Assembly: GCA_964342305.1 (NCBI GenBank)
Contig: CAYFGK010000013.1
Location: forward strand, 1 to 64,000
Source of the DNA: DT-110 sp964342305
GTDB taxonomy: Bacteria; Bacteroidota; Bacteroidia; Chitinophagales; Saprospiraceae
Direction: 5' to 3'
Length of the DNA: 64,000 nt
In this document: one piece after another, positions 35,501 through 44,642 of the stretch
Numbering within the stretch: the stretch's first letter is position 1
Layout: the number at the start of each line of letters is the position of its first letter
Notes under the pieces: model-generated
Database searches by the model: none
What the model saw: the letters and a program-made list of their open reading frames with translations, nothing else
Told to the model about the DNA's origin: nothing
Position numbers and translations under genes: made by a program

Positions 35501-35865
35501 AATCGGCTGTGGCTCTGAATAACGGTAACGGGCAATTCACCCTGCAGGCCCTGCCATCCGAGGTCCAGTTCTCCTGCGTCTGCGATATTTACTGCACGGA
35601 TCTGAATCAGGATAACCAACCGGATCTGGTGCTGGCCGGAAACGACAGTGGTTTTATGCCCCAGTTTTCCAAGCTGGACGCCAGCTATGGACACGTCTTG
35701 CTCAATGAAGGGGGCGGTAACTTCCGTCGCCTGGATAATCGGGATTCCGGGTTCTTTGTAGAAGGGGAGGTGCGGGCCATGACCGATGTCCGCCTGGGCG
35801 ATGAATCCTTCCTGGTAGTTGGTCGGAATAACGCAAGCCCCAAGCTGTTTAAGTTTTTACGATAA
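32539..35865 (+). CDS. FG-GAP/VCBS-repeat lipoprotein with ASPIC/UnbV domain, copy 1
   Basis: The 1108-residue protein has a lipoprotein signal with lipobox LTWSC and many calcium-binding FG-GAP/VCBS blades of the form GDINDDGLIDVYM, VDINQDDLLDIYV and DLNNDGYPEVFV. These form beta-propellers at each end. An ASPIC/UnbV domain (about residues 515-600, including NTRAIGAKVQLYRG and MIPSRGFQSSIDYRMTFGLG) sits in the middle. It is predicted to be surface-exposed and to bind ligands or partners. These proteins are often encoded next to SusC/SusD genes. It is 21 bp before a paralogue. Confidence 0.9.
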   Translation: MRHLIWGLLVFLTWSCQKDNTDTTQVFELLDPQQTGILFSNNIEHTEDFNIFSYRNFYNGGGVSLGDINDDGLIDVYMTANMGPNKLYLNRGNLTFEDVTEQAGVAGNRGWSTGVVMVDINQDDLLDIYVCNAGYVEGDDQANELFLNQGDGTFREAAAEFGLDERGYSTHAAFFDYDLDGDLDAYILNNSFIPVNTLNYSNKRDLRAEDWPVKDFLKGGGDKLLRNDDGQFVDVSQEAGIYGSLIGFGLGITVGDINGDMLPDMYVSNDFFERDYLYINQGDGTFREDIKNWMQHISLASMGADMADLNNDGYPEVFVTEMLPETDNRRKSTVTFENYNTYYLKVQRDFGHQYMQNTLQLNNKNQSFSEIAYFSGVAASEWSWGALLFDVDNDGYRDLYVCNGVYQDVTDQDFMDFFANDVAQKLALTGEKEEMQKVIDRMPSEPQKNKLFRNRGDMTFEDIGDQWGVDQKSFSNGAAYGDLDNDGDLDMVINNLNMESYVYENHANDLFDHHYLTVDLRGSGANTRAIGAKVQLYRGDEVLNFQMIPSRGFQSSIDYRMTFGLGNSPELDSMVVVWPDRTQSVRTNVPVDTILTLRYTDARRIDYQPEWILPEGQPDQRLFQAQPVDLAGHQEDEYVDFFQEGLTIRMLSREGPCAATGDVNGDGTEDLFLGGAAGQEASLYLQQEGQMVLRPDAGFTLYADFEDTAAEFVDVDNDGDLDLFVGSGGNHRPLRDRLMQDRLYLNDGSGQFTLSPSAIPVNGFNTGEVLPLDVNDDGFKDLIVASRSVPQQYGAAPISYLFLNQGNGSFSDATETMAPDLLRAGMLTDVQAADLNNDGQIELILVGEWMAPKVLTWNGQAFETFSAGLEDYSGWWNTLEVADLDNDGDQDLIIGNRGENFYFTGSPENPAKLWLADFDNNKTVEKIITYTVDGKDKPVVTKRELTSQLPALKKQNLKHADYADRTIQDLFDPGVLAKARVLEGTYFKSAVALNNGNGQFTLQALPSEVQFSCVCDIYCTDLNQDNQPDLVLAGNDSGFMPQFSKLDASYGHVLLNEGGGNFRRLDNRDSGFFVEGEVRAMTDVRLGDESFLVVGRNNASPKLFKFLR

Positions 35866-35886
35866 ACGTATAAGATACCATCCGCT

Positions 35887-38800
35887 ATGACCACCAAGCG
35901 ACTGTTTCTGGTTTTCCTGATGGCAGGGCTTTTCCTGCTCAACGCCTGCGAAAACGCACAAGAACCTCCGGAGGCTACCGGCCCACCTCCCTTTAAGATG
36001 ATCAACGGGGCGGAATTGGGGCTGGATTTTTCCAATGAACTGGAGCAAACCAGCGAATTCAACGTCTTTAACTATATGTACTTCTTTAATGGGGGAGGGG
36101 TCGCTGCCGGCGATTTTAATCAGGACGGACTACCCGACCTGTACTTCACCAGTAACATGGAGTCCAACCGCCTGTTTCTGAATAAGGGCGACCTGCAGTT
36201 CGAAGATGTAACGGATCAAGCCGGCGTTCCCGGCAGCGGGGGGTGGAAAACCGGAGCCAGTGTAGTGGATATCAATCAGGACGGGATGCTGGATATCTAC
36301 GTCAGTCAGATGGGGGATTTTCAGACGGTAGAGGGACGCAACCAGCTGTTCGTTTGCCAGGAAGTCGTAGACGGTGTACCTCGATTTGAAGAAAGGGCAG
36401 CCGAATACGGCCTCGACTTTGTCGCCTTCGGTACCCAGGCCTCCTTTTTCGATTACGATCTGGATGGGGACCTGGATTGTTTCTTGCTCAACCACTCCCT
36501 GCACGCCAATGGTACCTTCGGTAAGCGCAAGGCTTTTGACGATCGGCACCCGCAAGCCGGAGACCGGTTGTTGCGCAACGATAATGGTCGCTTCGTGGAT
36601 GTAACCTCCGAAGCGGGTATCTACAGTACGGTCATTGGCTATGGCTTAGGGATAGCAACGGGTGATATCAACCTGGACGGGTGGCCCGATCTGTACATCG
36701 GGAACGATTTTCACGAAAACGATTACCTCTATTTGAACCAGCAGGATGGCACCTTCAAGGAGGTGCTCACCGAGCAAATGCGCCATACCAGCCGGTTCTC
36801 GATGGGGGTCGATATGGCAGATATTAATAATGATGGATTCAACGAGGTTCTCTCCCTGGATATGCTGCCCGAAGACCCCTACATTCTAAAAAGCTCGCTG
36901 GCGGAAGACTCGTACAGCATTTTCAATTTCAAGTTAGGGTACGGCTACAACCACCAATACTCGCGGAATAATCTGCAATTGAACCGCGGCGACAGTACAT
37001 TCAGTGAGATCGGGATCTACTCGGGCATCTTTGCTACTGACTGGTCGTGGGCTCCACTCTTTTTTGACTTCGACCACGATGGATTGAAGGACTTGTTCAT
37101 ATCCAATGGTATTCCCCGCCGGATGAATGACATCGACTACGTTAACTACCGGGCTAACAATGAGATCCGTTGGAAACAACAAACTAATAACCTGGAAGAG
37201 GAAGACCTGACCGTAGTGGAAAAGATGCCACGCATCAAATTGGCAAATAAGTTCTACCGGAATCTGGGGGATTTGCGCTTCGACGATGTCTCCCGGCGGG
37301 TTGAAGGCGCCGAGCCTACTTTTTCCAATGGAGCCGTGACGGTGGATCTGGATGGCGATGGCGACCTTGACGTGGTGGTCAATAACATCGAGGATGCTCC
37401 TACTGTATACCAAAACCTGCTGATGGAGCAGAATCCCGAAACGGCACATGACTATTTGCGATTCGATCTGTCGGGACCGGAAGGCAACCGCCAGGCTATT
37501 GGTACACGGGCAATTTTGTACCGGGATAACCAGAAGCTTTACTTCGAGTATTTTCCGGTAAGGGGCTACCAATCCAGCGCCCTGGTCCCTTTCCATATAC
37601 CGGTAGGCGACGCCTCTGCTATTGATAGCCTCCTGTTGATCTGGCCGGATAATACCGTGCAGGCTATTCAGGACCCGGCCATTAATGCAGTGCAACCGGT
37701 TACCTGGGTGGAGGGGCTGCCAACTTTCGACTGGTCTGCTTTTGCCGAAAGGCCGGAGCCTCCTTTTACCTTTCGGGAAAAAACAACGGATGTTGGCATC
37801 GACTATGTGCACGAAGAGAATGACTTTTTAGAGTTTGACCGGGAAGGACTAATTCCTTTTATGGTTTCGGCGGAAGGGCCCGGCGTGGCCATCGGGGATC
37901 TGAACCAGGACGGACGCGATGATATTTTCCTGGGATCTTCGAAGCGATATAAAAGCCGGATCTATTTACAACAATCGGATGGCAGTTACCGGGATGCTTC
38001 GCCGGCCACCATGCTGCAGGACAGTGTTTTTGAGGATGTTGACGCCGCAATGGCTGATCTGGACGGCGATGGACTTACCGATATCGTAGTAGCTTCGGGA
38101 GGCAATGAATACTGGGCTAGTCAGGATCCCCGCCGGCAACGCATTTATTGGAATCAGGGTAACGGATCATTTACGCTCGACACTGCTGCCTTCGGCAATA
38201 CCTTTATGACGGGTGCGGCGGTGGAGGTAACCGATTTTAATGGCGATGATCTGCCCGATGTATTTCTGGGCGCGCGATCTGTTCCCTGGAATTACGGCAA
38301 AACACCGCAGTCATATTTGTTCCTTAATAAAGGGGACGGGGTTTTTGAGGATGTCACCAGCCGCCTGGCTTCCGGGTTGGGTAGCGTGGGTATGATCCGC
38401 GATGCCAGCTGGGTAGACCTGGACCAGGATGACGATCCGGATCTGTTGCTGGCGCTCGATTGGGGGCCCGTTACCGCTTTCATCAATAATAATGGCCGTC
38501 TGACGAAGAAAGTCCTCTGGAAAGAACACGGCTGGTGGAATGTCGTGCGCACGGCCGACCCGGATAAGGATGGCGACCTGGATATCCTGGTCGGTGGTAT
38601 CGGAGCTAATGCCAAACTGCAGCCTACCTCCGAAGAACCGGTGCGGTTGTACATCAATGACTTTGATGATAATGATCAGGTCGATCAGATCCTGACCTAT
38701 TACCTCGAAGGAAAGGAGTACCCATTTGCTACTTATGCCGAACTGACCAAACAATTACCTCCCCTGAAAAAAGAATACTTGTTTGCCAAGGATCTGGCCG

Positions 38801-39246
38801 CCGCAGAGTTGACCGATATCTTCGGTGCCACTAAATTGCGTCAGGCGGAGGTATTACACGTGGACGAAGCTCGTCACCTCTACCTGGAAAACCAGGGTGA
38901 TGGCACCTATGTAAAGCACATCCTGCCGGAGGAGCTCCAGTTCTCAACCATCAATGATCTGTGGCCTATGGACCTTGACCAGGACGGTCAACCCGAATGG
39001 ATCGCCGGTGGTAACTTCCACCGCAATAATATTGAGATGGGCCGCTATGATGCCAGCTACGGAAATGTGCTGGATTTTGATGAAGAAGGAAATATGGTCG
39101 TGCTTCCGCTGGGCGACGTTCATCTGGAGGGGGTTGTACAAAACATTCGTTCTTTGCGGATCAACGGTGAAGAGTACGTATTGATCGTGCGTAATGACGG
39201 TCCGGTCAGGGTGTTTCAGGCGGGCGTTCCCCGGTTGAATTTGTAA
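35887..39246 (+). CDS. FG-GAP/VCBS-repeat lipoprotein with ASPIC/UnbV domain, copy 2
   Basis: The 1119-residue protein is a paralogue of the preceding one with the same architecture: lipobox LNAC, N-terminal FG-GAP blades (GDFNQDGLPDLYF, VDINQDGMLDIYV), central ASPIC/UnbV domain (NRQAIGTRAILYRDNQ, YFPVRGYQSSALVPFHI), then further blades (GDLNQDGRDDIFLGSS, TDFNGDDLPDVFLGAR). Sequence has diverged throughout, so the duplication is not recent. It lies between copy 1 (21 bp) and the GH97 gene (25 bp), so the three are an operon. The pair may form a heteromeric surface complex with the SusCD receptor. Confidence 0.9.
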   Translation: MTTKRLFLVFLMAGLFLLNACENAQEPPEATGPPPFKMINGAELGLDFSNELEQTSEFNVFNYMYFFNGGGVAAGDFNQDGLPDLYFTSNMESNRLFLNKGDLQFEDVTDQAGVPGSGGWKTGASVVDINQDGMLDIYVSQMGDFQTVEGRNQLFVCQEVVDGVPRFEERAAEYGLDFVAFGTQASFFDYDLDGDLDCFLLNHSLHANGTFGKRKAFDDRHPQAGDRLLRNDNGRFVDVTSEAGIYSTVIGYGLGIATGDINLDGWPDLYIGNDFHENDYLYLNQQDGTFKEVLTEQMRHTSRFSMGVDMADINNDGFNEVLSLDMLPEDPYILKSSLAEDSYSIFNFKLGYGYNHQYSRNNLQLNRGDSTFSEIGIYSGIFATDWSWAPLFFDFDHDGLKDLFISNGIPRRMNDIDYVNYRANNEIRWKQQTNNLEEEDLTVVEKMPRIKLANKFYRNLGDLRFDDVSRRVEGAEPTFSNGAVTVDLDGDGDLDVVVNNIEDAPTVYQNLLMEQNPETAHDYLRFDLSGPEGNRQAIGTRAILYRDNQKLYFEYFPVRGYQSSALVPFHIPVGDASAIDSLLLIWPDNTVQAIQDPAINAVQPVTWVEGLPTFDWSAFAERPEPPFTFREKTTDVGIDYVHEENDFLEFDREGLIPFMVSAEGPGVAIGDLNQDGRDDIFLGSSKRYKSRIYLQQSDGSYRDASPATMLQDSVFEDVDAAMADLDGDGLTDIVVASGGNEYWASQDPRRQRIYWNQGNGSFTLDTAAFGNTFMTGAAVEVTDFNGDDLPDVFLGARSVPWNYGKTPQSYLFLNKGDGVFEDVTSRLASGLGSVGMIRDASWVDLDQDDDPDLLLALDWGPVTAFINNNGRLTKKVLWKEHGWWNVVRTADPDKDGDLDILVGGIGANAKLQPTSEEPVRLYINDFDDNDQVDQILTYYLEGKEYPFATYAELTKQLPPLKKEYLFAKDLAAAELTDIFGATKLRQAEVLHVDEARHLYLENQGDGTYVKHILPEELQFSTINDLWPMDLDQDGQPEWIAGGNFHRNNIEMGRYDASYGNVLDFDEEGNMVVLPLGDVHLEGVVQNIRSLRINGEEYVLIVRNDGPVRVFQAGVPRLNL

Positions 39247-39271
39247 ACAGCTTCTAAACAGACTATTCATT

Positions 39272-41353
39272 ATGAAAACCTACACCTTTGCTTGTGCATT
39301 GCTGGCGGTGGCCTGTCTGGCCTGCCAGCCACAGACTTCGGAGGATACCTGGGTGGTTACCTCCCCGGATCAGACCCTTTCTCTACATTTTATGCTTACG
39401 CAAAATGGTGAGCCTGCCTACACGCTTGAGCGCGGTGATATGGTGGTCCTCGATACCAGCCTGATCGGTGGGTTTTCCTTCCGGGGCCAACCCGATCTGG
39501 GACAGGGGCTTTCGGTAATCGCGAGCCGTACCAATTCCTTTTCGGAAACCTGGGAAATGCCCTGGGGTGAACAACGCAACGTGGAGAATAGCTATAATGA
39601 ATTAGCAATTGACCTGGAGGAAACCGGGGAGCCGGGCCGCCTCTTTAGGGTTGTTTTTCGGGTGTTTGAGGATGGTATCGGCTTCCGGTACGAATTTCCG
39701 GAACAGGATGGTCTTGAGGAGGTCGTGATCACCGATGAGCATACACGTTTCGCCCTGACCGGGGACCACACCACCTGGTGGATTCCCGGTGACTGGGACA
39801 TCTACGAGCACTTGTACAATACCACCTCCTTTACCGAAATCGACGCCATAAGTAAGCGGGATCACCCGAATCTGGCACAGACTTACATACCCGAAAATGC
39901 GGTCAATACCCCGGTCACCATGCGTACTTCCGATGGTCTGCACCTCAGTTTTCACGAGGCAGCCCTGTACGATTACGCGGGAATGACCCTGAAGGTCGAC
40001 GCCGAGAATATGCAGTGGGTAAGTGAATTAGTGGGGGATCCGGATGGTAATAAAGCCTATAAGACACTTCCGTTCCGAACCCCCTGGCGCACCGTGCAGT
40101 TGAGCGAGCAGGCAACAGACCTCATCGCCTCCAAACTGATCCTCAACCTGAACGAGCCCAACCAACTGGGTGATGTAAGTTGGTTCACCCCGACTAAGTA
40201 TATGGGGATCTGGTGGGAGATGCACCTGGGTAAATCGACCTGGGACATGGCCAGCGGTATGCACGGGGCTACTACGGAAAATGCAAAACGCTACATTGAT
40301 TTCTGTTCAGGTAATGGTATCGGCGCCCTGCTGGTGGAAGGCTGGAATACCGGCTGGGAGCGTTGGATCGGCTTTCCCGACCGCGAAGGCGTGTTTGATT
40401 TCGTGACCCCCTATGCCGATTACGACATTCAGGAAGTGGTAGCCTACGGTAAGGAGAAAGGTGTGGACATCATCATGCACCACGAAACGTCGGCAGCACC
40501 CCGCACCTACGAACAGCAACTGGATACGGCCTTTGCTCTGTGCGAGTCATTGGGTATTCACGCCGTGAAAACCGGCTACGTGGGCCCCATCATTCCCGAG
40601 GGAATCCGTCACCACGGGCAGTGGATGGTGAATCACTACCAGAAAGTGGTAGAAACCGCCGCCGAACACCGGGTAGCCGTCAATGCCCACGAACCCATCA
40701 AGGCCACCGGGAAGCGCCGTACCTGGCCCAATATTATCGCCCGGGAAGGGCTGCGCGGACAGGAATTCAACGCCTGGAGCATCGATATGAATCCGCCCGA
40801 GCACACCCTGATCGTTCCCTTTACGCGCATGCTTGGCGGGCCGATCGATTTTACGCCGGGTATTTTCAACATTAAGTTCGACAAGTATAAACCCGATAAC
40901 CAGGTCAATACGACTCTGGCGAAGCAATTGGCGTTATACGTATTATTGTACAGCCCCGTTCAGATGGCCGCTGACTTGCCGGAGCATTATGAAGGGCAAT
41001 CCGCCTTCCAGTTTATCCGGGATGTGGCCGTGGATTGGGATCAAACCGTCATGCTCAACGGAGAAGTGGGGGACTACCTGACCATTGCCCGCAAAGAACG
41101 GGATGGTGAACGTTGGTTTCTCGGGAGTGCCACTGATGAGGAAGGTCGCTCCTTTACGGTCACATTAGATTTCCTGGATCCGGATAAGACGTATAAAGCG
41201 ATTACCTATGGCGATGGCGAAGATGCACACTGGAACGATAATCCACTGGCCATCGATATCAGGGAACAGGTGGTGGATGCAACGACCGAATTACCCATTG
41301 TACTGGCTCCAGGAGGAGGAGCTGCCGTTTCCTTCGAGCCCGTGAATGAGTAA
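39272..41353 (+). CDS. Glycoside hydrolase family 97 (inverting, SusB-type alpha-glucosidase)
   Basis: The 693-residue lipoprotein (lipobox CLAC) has the GH97 N-terminal beta-sandwich (TSPDQTLSLHFML ... LGQGLSVIASRTNSFSETWEMPWGEQ), a TIM barrel (MGIWWEMHLGKSTW onward) and a C-terminal beta-domain. Glu474 (NAHEP) and Glu498 (RGQEFNAW) are 24 residues apart, as are the catalytic base and acid Glu508 and Glu532 that I recall for SusB. Gly435 (VKTGYVG) replaces the Asp nucleophile of retaining GH97 members. An inverting alpha-glucosidase is therefore most likely, acting on alpha-glucans or oligosaccharides in the periplasm or at the surface. It is the only glycosidase in the locus. Confidence 0.9.
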   Translation: MKTYTFACALLAVACLACQPQTSEDTWVVTSPDQTLSLHFMLTQNGEPAYTLERGDMVVLDTSLIGGFSFRGQPDLGQGLSVIASRTNSFSETWEMPWGEQRNVENSYNELAIDLEETGEPGRLFRVVFRVFEDGIGFRYEFPEQDGLEEVVITDEHTRFALTGDHTTWWIPGDWDIYEHLYNTTSFTEIDAISKRDHPNLAQTYIPENAVNTPVTMRTSDGLHLSFHEAALYDYAGMTLKVDAENMQWVSELVGDPDGNKAYKTLPFRTPWRTVQLSEQATDLIASKLILNLNEPNQLGDVSWFTPTKYMGIWWEMHLGKSTWDMASGMHGATTENAKRYIDFCSGNGIGALLVEGWNTGWERWIGFPDREGVFDFVTPYADYDIQEVVAYGKEKGVDIIMHHETSAAPRTYEQQLDTAFALCESLGIHAVKTGYVGPIIPEGIRHHGQWMVNHYQKVVETAAEHRVAVNAHEPIKATGKRRTWPNIIAREGLRGQEFNAWSIDMNPPEHTLIVPFTRMLGGPIDFTPGIFNIKFDKYKPDNQVNTTLAKQLALYVLLYSPVQMAADLPEHYEGQSAFQFIRDVAVDWDQTVMLNGEVGDYLTIARKERDGERWFLGSATDEEGRSFTVTLDFLDPDKTYKAITYGDGEDAHWNDNPLAIDIREQVVDATTELPIVLAPGGGAAVSFEPVNE

Positions 41354-41437
41354 GCATTCGTCTTGTTTTTGCCGAAAGGCAAAAGGAGATCCCAAAACGG
41401 TCTGAAACTTGCGCCTATAGTATTATGTTTGTAAAAT

Positions 41438-41625
41438 AATGTGAGGTTGACAGGCTAAGCTACTGCTAAACAACGGAATGTCACCACCTCACGTTGTATT
41501 AAGTACAGGGTATCAGGTAGTAGTAATTGCTTTAATCCTTATACCTTCTACCTGTTACCCTTTCCCGGGAGGTTGGGCTTTGATAATCACCACTTCACAA
41601 ATTGGTCTTTGACCAACCTTGCATT
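41438..41625 (-). mobile_element. MITE-like element, copy C
   Basis: The 188-bp element is in reverse orientation relative to copy A. Its ends AATGTGAGGTTG and CAACCTTGCATT match in 10 of 12 positions. It is flanked by the direct repeat AAAAT (41433-41437 and 41626-41630). The reverse complement of copy A aligns along its length, including the TGTCACCACCTCACGTTGT and GGTATCAGGTAGTAG blocks. It fills most of the gap between the GH97 and haloperoxidase genes and ends 23 nt before the haloperoxidase start. Confidence 0.85.
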
Positions 41626-41648
41626 AAAATAGAATATGAAACAAGCTG

Positions 41649-43031
41649 ATGATGAGGTACTATAAGCAAACAAAGTTTAACATTCTTTTTTCGGGACTGA
41701 TCCTGGCGTTGTTTGGTATGCAGTCTTGCCAACCGGTAAATGAAAACTATCCGTCCGAGGCGGCTGATCCTAGCTTTTTGCACCAGACCATGAAGCAGCT
41801 AACGGATGTGATCGTCCACGATATCTTTTCGCCGCCAATAGCCAGTCGTATTTACGCCTATTCGAGCATTGCGGCCTACGAGGTATTGCAGCAGGATTAT
41901 CCGGAATACCAATCGCTGGCCGGTCAACTCAACGAGTTTGAAGGTGTTCCGGAAGCTGATCCGGCCGAGGAATATTCCTTTCCACTAGCGGCCACGAAAG
42001 CTTTCATAACAGTGGGTAAGGCACTCATCTTTTCGGAGCAAATGATGGATGAGCACGAAGCTAAAATGATGGAGGAGTTTAAGGCTACCGGTATGCCCAA
42101 CGATGTATTCCGGCGCTCCCTCGCCTACGGAGAAGAAGTGGGCAAGGCCATACTGGCCTGGTCGGCTACCGATAATTACAAAGAGACGCGTACCTACCCT
42201 AAGTACAGTATTGTTGAAAGCGATCCGGCTCGTTGGCAGCCCACTCCTCCTGACTACATGGACGGTATTGAGCCCCACTGGCGGGAGATACGCACTTTTG
42301 TGCTGGAAAAACCCGACCAATTCAAGCCCAAGCCACCGACGCCCTTTGATATGACGGAGGGTAGCCCCTTCTACCAGGAGGTGATGGAGGTATATAATGC
42401 GGTGCAGGAAGAAGCAGATAATCAGGAAGAGCGCATTGCCATCGCTGAATTCTGGGATTGCAATCCCTACGTATCCCACCACGTGGGGCACGTTATGTAT
42501 GCCACGAAGAAGATCACTCCCGGTGGTCACTGGATCAATATCGTGCAAATCGCCTGTGAGACGGCAAAAGCCGACATTATGAAATCAGCCGAGGCTTACG
42601 CCATGACCTCTCTGGCACTGGCCGATGGCTTTATCAGTTGCTGGGATGAAAAGTATCGGTCCAATCTGATACGCCCCGAAACGGTAATCAATGAATACAT
42701 TGATGAGTCGTGGGCACCAACCCTGCAGACCCCCCCCTTTCCCGAGTATACGAGCGGGCACAGTGTGATATCGCGGGCAGCGGCAACGGCCCTGACCTCC
42801 ATTTTTGGGAATGATTTTGCCTTTCACGATACCAGTGAAGAGGAATTCGGGCTGCCTTCCCGGACCTTCGATTCTTTTTACCAGGCTTCGGAGGAAGCAG
42901 CCCTGAGTCGTCTGTACGGCGGGATCCACTACCGTCCGGCTATCGAAGTCGGGGTGGAGCAAGGGCAGAAGGTGGGTAACTACATTGTGCAACAGGTAAA
43001 GACCCGCTCGCAAGTGTCCGAAGTGAAATAG
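41649..43031 (+). CDS. Vanadium-dependent haloperoxidase-like PAP2 lipoprotein
   Basis: The 460-residue protein has a lipoprotein signal (lipobox MQSC) and an all-helical vanadium haloperoxidase/PAP2 domain. The three vanadate/phosphate-binding motifs are recognisable: KYRSNLIRP (K-x6-RP), EYTSGHS (P/T-SGH) and SRLYGGIHYRP (SR-x5-H). It may oxidise halides or act as a phosphatase; sequence alone does not decide. Genes of this family recur next to UnbV/VCBS and SusC/SusD genes in Bacteroidota. ATG at 41652 is an equally good start. A perfect 36-bp palindrome follows the stop. Confidence 0.87.
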   Translation: MMRYYKQTKFNILFSGLILALFGMQSCQPVNENYPSEAADPSFLHQTMKQLTDVIVHDIFSPPIASRIYAYSSIAAYEVLQQDYPEYQSLAGQLNEFEGVPEADPAEEYSFPLAATKAFITVGKALIFSEQMMDEHEAKMMEEFKATGMPNDVFRRSLAYGEEVGKAILAWSATDNYKETRTYPKYSIVESDPARWQPTPPDYMDGIEPHWREIRTFVLEKPDQFKPKPPTPFDMTEGSPFYQEVMEVYNAVQEEADNQEERIAIAEFWDCNPYVSHHVGHVMYATKKITPGGHWINIVQIACETAKADIMKSAEAYAMTSLALADGFISCWDEKYRSNLIRPETVINEYIDESWAPTLQTPPFPEYTSGHSVISRAAATALTSIFGNDFAFHDTSEEEFGLPSRTFDSFYQASEEAALSRLYGGIHYRPAIEVGVEQGQKVGNYIVQQVKTRSQVSEVK

Positions 43032-43054
43032 CGCTTGGTCACTGTGAGGTCTCA

Positions 43055-43090
43055 GCAAAAGCCGGTCCGACGCGTCGGACCGGCTTTTGC
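43055..43090 (+). terminator. 36-bp perfect palindrome, probable terminator of the haloperoxidase gene
   Basis: Arms GCAAAAGCCGGTCCGACG and CGTCGGACCGGCTTTTGC are exact reverse complements with no spacer. The right arm ends in CTTTTGC and is followed by TTTTGCC. It begins 24 nt after the stop codon. The absence of a loop is unusual, and it could also be a protein-binding site. Confidence 0.7.
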
Positions 43091-43184
43091 TTTTGCCGCA
43101 AGGCTGAAATACTGCTGCGGGAAAGATTTTTGGGATGGGTTCGTGGCAATCCGTATATTTTGATCTGCGAAAAACCACTTGCCT

Positions 43185-44627
43185 ATGGCCTTGTCAAAAA
43201 GAGTGGGCTTATTCCTGGGTCCGCTGCTGTTTGTGATTCTTTTGTTTATTCCGAATCCCGACGGGTTTACTGAATCTGCCTGGAAAGTGATGGCCGTGGC
43301 AGCACTGATGCTGGCCTGGTGGGTCACCGAAGCGGTGCCTTTGCCGGTGACTGCTCTGGTCCCAATGGTTTTACTTCCGTTCCTGGATGTAATGCCCATG
43401 CAGGAAGCAGCGGCTCCTTACGCCAGTCCTATTGTTTTCCTGTTTATGGGTGGTTTCATGATCGCTCTGGCCATGGAACGGTGGGACCTGCATCGCCGCA
43501 TCGCCCTTAATATTGTGCAGTTTACCGGAACGAATGCCAACGGCATTGTGCTCGGTTTTATGCTGGCAACGGCCGCCCTCAGCATGTGGATAAGTAATAC
43601 GGCAACCACCGTGATGATGCTGCCTATCGCCCTGTCGGTGATCGGTCTATTGCGTAAGTCGGGAATAAACATTACCGACAAACGCATGCGCAATTTTGCC
43701 CTGAGCATGATGTTGGGGATTGCCTATGCTGCCAATATCGGGGGAACCGCCACAATTATCGGCACACCCCCCAACGTCGTTTTTGCGGGCATTCTGAGTG
43801 AAGAGTTTGGTGTAGAAGTGACCTTCGCCCGCTGGATGATCATGGGCCTTCCGTTTTCCCTGATATTGCTGGGGATCACTTATGTATTTCTGGTCCGTAT
43901 CCTCCATCCCAATAACCTGGGGAAATTCGAAGGGGCACAGACGATCATCGATCAGGAAGTGGAGGACCTTGGAAAGATATCGATCGGGGAAAAGCGGACC
44001 CTGGCGGTCTTTGCCACTACTGCATTGCTGTGGATCTTCCGGACCAACCTGACCAAACTATTGCCTTTCCTGTCATTGTCGGATGCCGGCATCGCCATGC
44101 TGGCCTCGATCGTTCTTTTTCTGGTTCCGGTCAACTGGAAAAAAGGTCAATTTCTGCTGGAATGGTCGGATACCGAAAAGTTACCCTGGGGGATTCTGCT
44201 CCTTTTTGGCGGTGGCCTGAGTTTGGCCGGCGCCTTGTCAGATACCGGAATTATCGATATGATCGGTAGCGGATTTTCCGGAGTGGAACGGGCCGGCTTT
44301 TTCATCATAATCGGCCTTACTGCGGTGAGTCTTTTCCTGACGGAGATCATGTCGAACGTTGCTCTGGTGACTATCTTTCTGCCGGTAGTAGGGGCTATTG
44401 CCGTAGGGGCTGGGATCGATATCCTGCAGGTAACGATTCCGGTGACCCTGGCGGCCAGTTGTGCATTCATGTTACCCATGTCGACCCCCCCCAATGCCAT
44501 TGTGTTTGCTTCGGGCTACATAACGGTGCCCCAAATGGTACAGGCCGGATTTATTTTGAATCTGATCGTCATTCTTATGGCGGCGGTACTTGCTAAGTGG
44601 ATCGTTCCCCTTATTTTTGGCGTTTGA
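43185..44627 (+). CDS. SLC13/DASS family sodium-dicarboxylate symporter
   Basis: The 480-residue inner-membrane protein has about eleven hydrophobic helices and the two repeated hairpin motifs of the family: SNTATTVMMLPIA (SNT motif) and a second one at MLPMSTPPNAIVFASGYI. Other DASS signatures are WWVTEAVPLPVTALVPMVLLP and the GTATIIGTPPNVVFAG segment. It imports dicarboxylates, sulfate or a related anion with sodium. ATG at 43185 is preferred over an in-frame TTG 6 bp earlier. It is 15 bp before the M20 amidohydrolase gene, so they are probably co-transcribed. Confidence 0.9.
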   Translation: MALSKRVGLFLGPLLFVILLFIPNPDGFTESAWKVMAVAALMLAWWVTEAVPLPVTALVPMVLLPFLDVMPMQEAAAPYASPIVFLFMGGFMIALAMERWDLHRRIALNIVQFTGTNANGIVLGFMLATAALSMWISNTATTVMMLPIALSVIGLLRKSGINITDKRMRNFALSMMLGIAYAANIGGTATIIGTPPNVVFAGILSEEFGVEVTFARWMIMGLPFSLILLGITYVFLVRILHPNNLGKFEGAQTIIDQEVEDLGKISIGEKRTLAVFATTALLWIFRTNLTKLLPFLSLSDAGIAMLASIVLFLVPVNWKKGQFLLEWSDTEKLPWGILLLFGGGLSLAGALSDTGIIDMIGSGFSGVERAGFFIIIGLTAVSLFLTEIMSNVALVTIFLPVVGAIAVGAGIDILQVTIPVTLAASCAFMLPMSTPPNAIVFASGYITVPQMVQAGFILNLIVILMAAVLAKWIVPLIFGV

Positions 44628-44642
44628 TCAGGACAATCATCT

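Noticed and set aside
36934..37812. 292-residue minus-strand ORF inside the second UnbV gene
   Set aside because: Antisense shadow of a clear FG-GAP/UnbV coding sequence; composition does not resemble a real protein.
41649..43031. Broken haloperoxidase, because the final motif lacks an acidic residue after the histidine
   Set aside because: The three main motifs and full length are intact, and HYRPAIE-type endings occur, as far as I recall, in the Bacteroidota branch of the family.
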